From positions 1-14,761 of the forward strand of contig CAZVCJ010000100.1 of assembly GCA_964625745.1 (NCBI GenBank): 14,761 nt of DNA, given 5' to 3'. This DNA comes from CAZVCJ01 sp964625745. Lineage in GTDB: Bacteria; Chloroflexota; Anaerolineae; VGOG01. Positions 1-5,639 of this stretch are shown piece after piece; within the stretch, counting starts at the first letter, position 1, and each line of letters starts with the position of its first letter. The translations under genes were made by a program, and so were the position numbers. Below the pieces are notes generated by a model that had not been told where the DNA came from, made no database searches, and worked only from the letters and a program-made list of their open reading frames with translations.

Positions 1-210
1 GGCGAAGCCCACGTTTGTCTCGTTGGCCATGAGCCTGGCCTGGGGGAAGCGCTCCCGTACCATCTCCGTGCTGCCGTCCGTCGAGGCATTATCCACCACC
101 CAGGCCTCGCCCCTCAGACTCGAGCCTCCCAGGCTTTCGTACACCGAGGCCAGGCAAGCCTCCAGCAAGCTTCGCACGTTCCAACTGACGATCACGATAG
201 CTAAGTCCAA
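1..210 (-). CDS. Family 2 glycosyltransferase, N-terminal part (truncated by the window edge)
   Basis: Only the first 70 codons are present; the gene runs off the left edge. The reading begins MDLAIVIVSWN and continues to VVDNASTDGS and NETNVGFA. This is the classic start of a GT-A fold family 2 glycosyltransferase: a first beta strand ending in SWN, then the D40/D45 nucleotide-sugar-binding aspartates in the DNASTDGS motif, then the NxGFA segment. Such enzymes transfer sugars from nucleotide-sugar donors, often to cell-surface polysaccharides or lipids; acceptor and sugar cannot be told from this fragment. There is no ATG in the open frame. I chose the TTG at 208-210 because it gives the usual family N-terminus and follows a purine-rich GGGGGGTAGGG stretch; the TTG at 214-216 is an alternative. 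A TATAAT box lies upstream at 262-267. The family call is firm; the start is not. Confidence 0.85.
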   Translation of the reverse strand, partial: MDLAIVIVSWNVRSLLEACLASVYESLGGSSLRGEAWVVDNASTDGSTEMVRERFPQARLMANETNVGFA

Positions 211-261
211 ATCCAACCCTACCCCCCGTAAAAACGAGATGTGCTGCTGAGGTACAGCTCA

Positions 262-293
262 ATTATACTTATTGCGGGGCAAAAGGCAAGCCC
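262..293 (-). promoter_or_regulatory. Possible sigma70-type promoter for the glycosyltransferase
   Basis: On the minus strand a perfect TATAAT (262-267) lies about 50 bases before the chosen start. TTGCCT, a 4-of-6 match to TTGACA, sits 16 bases further upstream and overlaps the right arm of the terminator hairpin of the preceding gene. The -10 is convincing by eye; the -35 is weak. Confidence 0.35.
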
Positions 294-316
294 CTGTCGG
301 GGCGATAGGGGCTTGC
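285..316 (-). terminator. Rho-independent terminator after the SPFH gene
   Basis: A perfect 10-bp inverted repeat (GCAAGCCCCT at 286-295 and AGGGGCTTGC at 307-316) encloses an 11-base loop. In the minus-strand transcript the stem is followed at once by CTTTTGCC. It lies 17 bases past the stop of the SPFH/band-7 gene, which is where a terminator for that two-gene unit is expected. The T-run is short, so efficiency is uncertain. Confidence 0.75.
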
Positions 317-332
317 ATACTTCCTTAGTCAC

Positions 333-1208
333 TTACTCCTCTCTTGTGTTTCCATCACCTGGAGGCTGGATCGACCCCAGCGCTGTGATCAGTCCTGGGG
401 GACTCCGCCTAAGCAAATCATAAGGTGGAAGCAACAGCGATCCATTGTTGCCCATCTCCCTCAGCGCTCGACAAGCGACGAGATGGCGGAATTCCTCCCG
501 ATGCTCAGAAGGGACAACCGCGAGCAACTCGCGAAGCCAGGTTGCCTCTGCGCTGGCGTCGAAGGGGGCTTTCTTGAAGTTTTCCACAGCCTCTCCGAGT
601 CCCTTGGGCATCTCCAGCCGTAATACGATGCCTATGCGGGGATCGGCGTATGCACCCAAGGGGTTCAATAGATCGCGTAGTTCGAATTTTAGAGAGTGCT
701 CCAATGTCAATCGTCCCTCTCGGATAGACAACCTCTCCGACGATAGGGCAGCCATCGTATCTCGCAGGGTTTCTTCTGCACGCACGCGAATGAGCTTTTC
801 CCACCGCTCGCGATCGTAGGTGACCACCTCTGCTGCTATCTGCCGATCCAGGCCGCGCGGATCTACTCGGTAGGCAATGGTAACCCCAATAGGAAACACC
901 ACACCGTCCGCGCTGAGCATGTGGCACCTCGACAGATCAGTATACTGTGGTAAGAGCGGAATTCTGTAGCCTACCCGCTCGAGGGCCGGGATATGCCATC
1001 TCCAGCCCGGCTCCGCCAGTCTGTGGAATCGTCCCCAGCGCATGATGGTGTAGACATAGTTGTCCGGGACGCGAAGGAGTCCACCAAGGAGCACTACGAG
1101 AACGCCAGCCACCAGACCTAAGAGCAGTACCATAATGATCACCTGAAGCAGAACCCTCCAAGTGGCGATGACAGCAATAGCAAGGGTGAGTATCAAAGCC
1201 TTTCTCAT
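333..1208 (-). CDS. Membrane-anchored SPFH/band-7 (stomatin/prohibitin-like) domain protein
   Basis: The product has 291 residues. A long hydrophobic stretch at about residues 4-46 would anchor it in the membrane by one segment or a hairpin. The SPFH signature follows: VPDNYVYTIMRWGRFHRL, then the GWRWHIPALERV turn, then ADGVVFPIGVTIAYRVD, and a charged helical part at about 120-215 with RAEETLRD. SPFH proteins such as stomatin, prohibitin, HflK/C and flotillin form membrane-bound oligomers that organise partner proteins or membrane domains; the partner here is unknown. The start at 1208 is chosen over an in-frame start at 1271 because a strong GGAGGGGAGGG ribosome site lies just before it and its ATG overlaps the previous stop as ATGA. 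That overlap suggests coupled translation with the zinc-finger gene upstream. The C-terminal tail, about 75 residues, is proline- and glycine-rich near the end and lacks the long coiled coil of flotillins. Confidence 0.85.
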   Translation of the reverse strand: MRKALILTLAIAVIATWRVLLQVIIMVLLLGLVAGVLVVLLGGLLRVPDNYVYTIMRWGRFHRLAEPGWRWHIPALERVGYRIPLLPQYTDLSRCHMLSADGVVFPIGVTIAYRVDPRGLDRQIAAEVVTYDRERWEKLIRVRAEETLRDTMAALSSERLSIREGRLTLEHSLKFELRDLLNPLGAYADPRIGIVLRLEMPKGLGEAVENFKKAPFDASAEATWLRELLAVVPSEHREEFRHLVACRALREMGNNGSLLLPPYDLLRRSPPGLITALGSIQPPGDGNTREE

Positions 1209-1570
1209 TTTTGCCCTCCCCTCCTTTCTTGCTCCCTCTGGCAATCCACACATCGAGTTGCCTCTGGACAAACCTCAAGCCTCTCCTCCGGGATCATGCT
1301 TCTGCAATTCTCACAAAGACTATCCGCTCCGTGCTCAACCTTCTCCAACGTTGCTCGTACAAGAGTGATTTGCTTTCGCAAAAGGCTTTGTAGGGCCTCT
1401 TCTTTCCTCCTGACTACTAGCCAGCCTACCAGAGTAAGGACATCGCTGTCATTGATGTCCATCAACTCGCCAGTAAGACGGCGATGCCGTTCCTCTAACA
1501 GGGGCTGCAACTCATCTAGTCGGTGCTTTAACTGAGTTGTCCTCTGAGCAGTAAGGGTTCCGGTAGACAT
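1205..1570 (-). CDS. DksA/TraR-type C4 zinc-finger protein
   Basis: The product has 121 residues. The C-terminal part carries C86-x2-C89 and C107-x2-C110 separated by 17 residues, the spacing of the DksA/TraR zinc finger. The N-terminal two thirds are charged and predicted helical, consistent with the coiled-coil hairpin of this family. DksA and TraR enter the RNA polymerase secondary channel and change promoter response, often with ppGpp. Between the two helical parts is D38-I-N-D41-S-D43, which sits where the family's DxxDxA coiled-coil tip would be, but with Asp instead of Ala at the last position. A good AGAGGAAG ribosome site precedes the ATG. The stop overlaps the start of the SPFH gene (ATGA). 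The family call rests on the zinc finger; activity on RNA polymerase is inference, and small C4 proteins of this type can have other roles. Confidence 0.8.
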   Translation of the reverse strand: MSTGTLTAQRTTQLKHRLDELQPLLEERHRRLTGELMDINDSDVLTLVGWLVVRRKEEALQSLLRKQITLVRATLEKVEHGADSLCENCRSMIPEERLEVCPEATRCVDCQREQERRGGQK

Positions 1571-1730
1571 CTACTTCCTCTACTCTGGGATCTGTCGCCG
1601 GTCATATGTCTCTTTCGTAAGCAAATGCTAAGCTCTGATCAGGGATGTCCTGACTCGCTATGTCTGACCGCTCTGTTTGCGGGAAGGCTCACGTAGCCTC
1701 GCTGCAAGCTACTTCTATTATAACCAAAGA
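1571..1730. other. Intergenic region upstream of the zinc-finger gene
   Basis: No coding potential is visible between the block terminator and the zinc-finger start. It must hold the promoter of the two-gene unit if the terminator at 1731-1757 works. A minus-strand TATAAT lies at 1717-1722 but has no recognisable -35 at 16-18 bases, and it doubles as the T-rich tail of the terminator. A small 5-bp inverted repeat (AGGCT/AGCCT, 1685-1699, loop CACGT) is present without an assigned role. Confidence 0.4.
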
Positions 1731-1757
1731 GGCCAACCGTGTTGCTCACGGCTGGCC
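1717..1757 (-). terminator. Terminator at the end of the six-gene signalling block
   Basis: An 11-bp inverted repeat at 1731-1741 and 1747-1757 has a 5-base loop. Read on the plus strand it contains an A-C mismatch. In the minus-strand RNA the same position becomes a G-U pair, so the stem is fully paired only in that direction. It is followed on the minus strand by TCTTTGGTTATAAT, a T-rich though broken tail. It lies about 115 bases after the stop of the receiver/winged-helix gene. Confidence 0.6.
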
Positions 1758-1870
1758 TGCAATTGTATGCGAATAGATTACGATCAGCTTGTACGTGTCA
1801 CAGGTTCATAACAGAGGCATATTGATGCAGCACCAGAAGATGACGAATAAGGCACAGGCAGAGCATGTTG

Positions 1871-3856
1871 TCACGAGCGGTCTTCATCTTCCAGGCAAAG
1901 CATGTAGCCCTTCCCACGAATGGTGCGGATGTAACGGGGATGATCGGGGTCGGGCTCTATCTTCTCCCGCAGACGACCTACGAGGGAGTTGATCCGACTT
2001 GCTTGCTGTTCGTCATCTATATACATATCCTTAAGTCCCTCTTCCACAATGGGGCGGCGCTCGCAGAGACGTCCAGCATGATTATAGAGGTAAAGCAACA
2101 AGTCGAATTCCGAAGGACTCAGAGCAACCTGTTCCCCTTCAACACGGACCTGGTGGCTGGCCTTGTCAATCTCTATCGCCTTCGCCGTTGGAGAAGAACC
2201 CCCGGTAGAAGGCTTCTCGTCCATCTGTGTTATCTTACCCCAGATCATGGCTGCAGCGAGGAGAGCATGAGCCAGTCGAGCCAGTTCCTGTCGGGTGTGC
2301 TTGAGATCAGGAGCGTAGCCTGCCACACTGCTCATGGCACGGGAAAGGAGCCCCTCGTAGTATGGTATAGGATCTCCTCCTCCGGAATGGAAAGCCAGCC
2401 GTCGAATCTCCTGAACAACACTGAGCGCCTTTCGAAACTGAGACTCTGTATCCTGGATATACAAACGTTCGTTCAGTCGAGTTGGAGCCACCAGGCGCTT
2501 CTCAAACTCGTGCAGGGCCTGCAGGTCGGCAGACTCCACAAGGTCGAAACGGATAATTGCCTCCAGGGAGACAAAATCCCACAGCAAGGGGGCAGGGCCG
2601 GCCTGGGCGAAGTCAGTCAGCCATGTGTGACCTTCCTGGTTCACCAGGATATTGTCACCAGTCAGCGTGCCGGGGGTAATGCGGCATATCACTGGCGGAC
2701 CATCGGCCACTGCATCTTCGTAGATATGGGGAACCGGGTTAGGATAGGAGACAGTGTCACTGTTGGGAAATCGAAGGGTCAATTCGTCCGCTGAAAGCTC
2801 TATCGTCGTCGGACCCAGGGAGAGGGCCTCCTTAACCAGAACCTCAGTTCGCCGTTGGAGTTCCTGTTGTGTGATCTCCTCCAGATGGGAGTTCAGATGT
2901 TCAAGATACAACTGGCTCACACTGTTGGTCTCGTCCAGGATGCGACTTTCCCGATGCCAGGCAGCCAGGGTGGTCTGAAAAAGGTGCTTTAGAACTCCTC
3001 TGACCTGTGCTGCCTTATTCACTCTATAGAAAGCCTCGAACGCCTGCACCTGCTCCAAATCGGCTTCGGGTAGGGCATAGACTGCGGCGGCGAAGCGCAT
3101 CGTCTCAGCGGAGGTAAGCAGGGCGGTGGTGGTTCCTCCCTTGGGTGCAAATTCCTTGTAGCGGGCGAGCTCTTGCTTGATCTGGGGCCTCAGCCCGCAG
3201 GTAACGACGAGCTGCTCCAAGGTTCCTTTCGGAGAATAGGCGAAGACCGTCATGCAGGCTCGCCCTTCCCGGCGCCAGAGGAGCTGACCAATAGTGATCT
3301 GGCCCTTCTCGTAGAACAGCTTGCGAAACAGGTCTTCCAACTCGCTGGCCCGATCGGGCAGGCGGGCAGTGTCAAGTTCGAGCTCGATGAGGGTGGCCAA
3401 GTGGGGAAAGGAGAGACGTTCCGGCGCATCCCAGCGGATATGCAGATCCCAGTTGATACGCACGTGCTCGGCAAAGGCCCGGTCCACAGCCTGGATCATG
3501 GCCTCCGGCCCCTCCCGCTTGGAGAGGAAATCCACGGCTGGGGGCAAACCATCCAGCGCCGGGCCCAATGCCTGCCCCACGGTCTGATAGGTGGGGAAAC
3601 TGGTGAGGATGATCTTGGGGATAGGGCGATAGCCCAGGTCCTTGGCGAGAGTCAGGCCGGAGACATCTTTCTCATTATCGTCATCCACCATGCGAATATC
3701 AAGGATGGCTAGGTGGACGCGGGCTTCGGTCAGAAGTTGTCGGGCTTCCTCTAGGGTGAAGGCTTTCAGCACCCGATAACCCTCGTTCTCCAGGAACTCA
3801 GCGCGAGTGTTGAGGAAGTCGGGGTTGTTGTCGGCGAAAAGGACATTCATGATCAA
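1871..3856 (-). CDS. Response regulator: receiver, degenerate kinase-like middle domain, OmpR/PhoB-type winged helix
   Basis: The product has 661 residues in three parts. Residues 3-125 are a receiver with D9, phosphoacceptor D53 in AILDIRM, T85 in ILTSFP and K113 in FLSK. Residues about 185-540 resemble the kinase-like (aminoglycoside-phosphotransferase-fold) domain I associate with the Pfam entry 'ternary complex associated domain 9'; the cues are LVVTCGLRPQIKQELARYKEF, PGTLTGDNILV and WLTDFAQAGPAPLLWDF. Residues about 556-656 are a winged helix of the OmpR/PhoB type, with SPSEFDLLLYL, RINSLVGRLREKI and RYIRTIRGKGYML. As the only DNA-binding protein in the block it is the likely transcriptional output, possibly on its own promoter. 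The expected nucleotide-binding Lys (VVK) is T219 and the catalytic His-Gly-Asp is P395-G-T397, so the middle domain is probably not an active kinase. The start given is TTG, with GGGAAG 8 bases before it; the ATG at 3850 is an alternative with poorer spacing. The end domains are sure, the middle domain is moderately so. Confidence 0.88.
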   Translation of the reverse strand: MIMNVLFADNNPDFLNTRAEFLENEGYRVLKAFTLEEARQLLTEARVHLAILDIRMVDDDNEKDVSGLTLAKDLGYRPIPKIILTSFPTYQTVGQALGPALDGLPPAVDFLSKREGPEAMIQAVDRAFAEHVRINWDLHIRWDAPERLSFPHLATLIELELDTARLPDRASELEDLFRKLFYEKGQITIGQLLWRREGRACMTVFAYSPKGTLEQLVVTCGLRPQIKQELARYKEFAPKGGTTTALLTSAETMRFAAAVYALPEADLEQVQAFEAFYRVNKAAQVRGVLKHLFQTTLAAWHRESRILDETNSVSQLYLEHLNSHLEEITQQELQRRTEVLVKEALSLGPTTIELSADELTLRFPNSDTVSYPNPVPHIYEDAVADGPPVICRITPGTLTGDNILVNQEGHTWLTDFAQAGPAPLLWDFVSLEAIIRFDLVESADLQALHEFEKRLVAPTRLNERLYIQDTESQFRKALSVVQEIRRLAFHSGGGDPIPYYEGLLSRAMSSVAGYAPDLKHTRQELARLAHALLAAAMIWGKITQMDEKPSTGGSSPTAKAIEIDKASHQVRVEGEQVALSPSEFDLLLYLYNHAGRLCERRPIVEEGLKDMYIDDEQQASRINSLVGRLREKIEPDPDHPRYIRTIRGKGYMLCLEDEDRS

Positions 3857-3861
3857 GCGTT

Positions 3862-4554
3862 CTACTTCCCGGCTTTGGTCTTTGCCTCAGCAGCAGGCTG
3901 CTCTGCTTTCTTGATCCATTCCCACAATTCCTTGTAGGACCAAGCAACCAACCCGGCCAGCAAAGGCCACGACACATTGCCTAGCGTCTTGGCCTTGGGG
4001 ATGGGCATGATACGAAGGGAAACTGTGTCCAGTAGCTGTGGTGGCTGTTTGTCTACAGCCAGCCACACCTTGAACTTCGCCTGCTGACCGGGCCAGTTTT
4101 GGAATGAGATTTGATTCAGACAAAGTGGAAACTGCACTTTCAGCCGACCAGTGGCCCGCCCCTGGGCTGGCAAAGACCCGAAGCCAATGACATGGCTTTC
4201 GTTGTCTCCGGCCAAGCACAGCGAGGTTCCAGCATAACCTAGCGTAACGGTGATCGTCGTGGTGTCACTACGTTCATTGACTACGGTTACGCGCATCTCT
4301 TCCATGTCGCCGGCCGACAGATATTCCGATGAGTTCAGGGCGACCTTGACGTTCTGAGACTCCCAAGCTTCTTCGCAGTGATCCTGTGCATTGTAGTAGA
4401 ATAAGTAGGCGGAAGAGAATAACAAGATGATCAGCCCGGCCAGAACCAATCCCCACAGGAACTTCAGCGTTTTAGGCATCTCTGGTATGGATGGGGCCTG
4501 TTCCTTCTCACGAGTTGCCTGTCTGGGCGTCGTTCTCCTCTTGCGAGCTGGCAT
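3862..4554 (-). CDS. Membrane protein with an exported beta-rich domain, function unknown
   Basis: I do not recognise a family for this 230-residue product. The first 30 residues are very basic and should lie in the cytoplasm. A clear membrane segment follows (about 31-53), then about 140 residues rich in alternating beta-type stretches (for example MRVTVVNERSDTTTITVTLGY), which look like an immunoglobulin-like or similar sandwich outside the membrane. A shorter hydrophobic segment at about 195-211 is followed by a Lys-rich tail, consistent with a second crossing. Three cysteines (C60, C113, C145) lie in the exported part. It sits between two receiver genes, 11 bases after the membrane-tethered receiver and 5 bases before the winged-helix regulator, with a strong AGGAGGAG ribosome site. 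Its place suggests it works with the membrane-tethered receiver, perhaps as an envelope sensor or anchor; this is inference from position only. Confidence 0.7.
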   Translation of the reverse strand: MPARKRRTTPRQATREKEQAPSIPEMPKTLKFLWGLVLAGLIILLFSSAYLFYYNAQDHCEEAWESQNVKVALNSSEYLSAGDMEEMRVTVVNERSDTTTITVTLGYAGTSLCLAGDNESHVIGFGSLPAQGRATGRLKVQFPLCLNQISFQNWPGQQAKFKVWLAVDKQPPQLLDTVSLRIMPIPKAKTLGNVSWPLLAGLVAWSYKELWEWIKKAEQPAAEAKTKAGK

Positions 4555-4565
4555 GGCCTCTCCTC

Positions 4566-5201
4566 CTACTCCGGCATAAAGACCGCCAGGCCAATGCCGA
4601 CAACCATGAAGATTGCCAGGAACACGGTCGCCAGAAGCCAGCGGGGATCACCGGTGACAAGGGCAACGATGCCTGTGCCTGTAGCCAGGAGCAGGGTCAC
4701 GATAGCAGCAATACCGCCTGCGAGCCGTACCTGGGCCTGTCGGCTTTTCACCGCTTTTGGCTCGCCTTCTTCTTCTGGAGTTGGTGCTCCGGTCTCACCG
4801 CCTTCAACGGCTATCATCAAGACCTTCCCGATCGCACTCAGCATTGCCTCTGGCCCCTCTTGCTTGGCCACGAAGTCCACGGTAGCCGGTAGTCCGTTTA
4901 ACTGCGGCCTGAGTGCTTCCCGCACGGATTCAACGCTGGGGAAACCTGTCAGGATGATTTTGGGCACAGATCGAGCCACCTCTTTGGCCAAGACCAGTCC
5001 GCTGATGTCCTTCTCGTCGTCGTCGTTCACTAGGCGGATGTCCACGACAGCCAGGTCTATCTTCCCTGCTTCGAGTATTCTCCTGGCTTCTGTCGGACCA
5101 GCGGCAGGGATGACCAGATACCCTTCCTGCTCCAAGAACTCAGCCCGGGTTTTGAGAAAATCGGGGTCGTTATCAGCAAATAGAATGGTTGCTTGGGCCA
5201 T
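4566..5201 (-). CDS. Receiver domain with a C-terminal membrane hairpin
   Basis: The product has 211 residues. Residues 4-130 are a complete receiver: D10 of FADND, phosphoacceptor D54 in AVVDIRL, T85 in ILTGFP, K113 in FVAK. A linker rich in Glu and Pro follows (about 132-150), then two hydrophobic segments at about 160-182 and 187-209 joined by GDPRW, ending almost at once after the second. It therefore looks like a receiver held at the inner face of the membrane. No DNA-binding or enzymatic output domain is present. The receiver is clearly related to that of the 661-residue regulator two genes downstream: both share ADNxPDFLxTRAEFLExEGY and an unusually long acidic loop after the phosphoacceptor. 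It could be a phosphate sink, a membrane-located switch, or a partner of the next gene's membrane protein. An AAGGAGGA ribosome site supports the start. Confidence 0.85.
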   Translation of the reverse strand: MAQATILFADNDPDFLKTRAEFLEQEGYLVIPAAGPTEARRILEAGKIDLAVVDIRLVNDDDEKDISGLVLAKEVARSVPKIILTGFPSVESVREALRPQLNGLPATVDFVAKQEGPEAMLSAIGKVLMIAVEGGETGAPTPEEEGEPKAVKSRQAQVRLAGGIAAIVTLLLATGTGIVALVTGDPRWLLATVFLAIFMVVGIGLAVFMPE

Positions 5202-5232
5202 GACAATCCTCCTTCAGCGTTTCAATACGGTC

Positions 5233-5625
5233 TCATGATGGCAAAACCCTGGACAAGATGCCAGCGAATAACGTGTGCAGCGTTCGCTTGCTCAGAGATT
5301 TGCGGACACAATCCATCGCTCCTGCCCGAAAGACCTCCCGCGCTAGTTGCCAAGTGGGCGCGGCTGTTGCAACGACTATCCGGGCCTCGGATTGTTGTTG
5401 TCGGATCTGACCAACCAAACGGGACGTGTTTTCAGTGGCCATTACATCAACTATCACAAGCGCATACGCGTTCTCACCAGCTAGGCGGTCTCGGACCATT
5501 TCCAGGGCTGAGGACTCGAATGTTGCATCAACAGTAAGATCGCTAGACGCCAAGCTTTCCTCCACTGCCTCTATCCAATATAGGTCATCACTTATGAGCA
5601 GAATAGATAACTTCTTTCCTGACAT
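5233..5625 (-). CDS. Single-domain response regulator (stand-alone receiver)
   Basis: The 130-residue product is only a receiver: D13/D14 acidic pair, phosphoacceptor D60 in LVIVDVM, T87 in VVATAAP, and K109 in DCVRKS. No output domain follows. Stand-alone receivers act as phosphate shuttles in phosphorelays or bind target proteins directly, as CheY and Spo0F do. It is 14 bases downstream of the large GAF histidine kinase and 31 bases before the membrane-tethered receiver, so a shuttle role between them is plausible. It is not notably similar to the two sister receivers downstream and lacks their long acidic loop. An AAGGGG ribosome site lies 10 bases before the ATG. Confidence 0.87.
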   Translation of the reverse strand: MSGKKLSILLISDDLYWIEAVEESLASSDLTVDATFESSALEMVRDRLAGENAYALVIVDVMATENTSRLVGQIRQQQSEARIVVATAAPTWQLAREVFRAGAMDCVRKSLSKRTLHTLFAGILSRVLPS

Positions 5626-5639
5626 CGCTGCAGCCCCTT

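Noticed and set aside
1209..1271. Upstream in-frame start extending the SPFH protein by 21 residues
   Set aside because: It would lie deep inside the zinc-finger gene. The internal ATG at 1208 has a GGAGGGGAGGG ribosome site, an ATGA junction and begins directly with the membrane segment.
1717..1722. TATAAT as promoter of the zinc-finger/SPFH unit
   Set aside because: There is no -35-like hexamer at 16-18 bases, and the sequence is explained as the T-rich tail of the terminator; I note it only as a possibility.
1865..2794. 309-codon open frame on the plus strand
   Set aside because: It is antisense to the winged helix and kinase-like part of the 661-residue regulator, which has clear conserved motifs on the minus strand.
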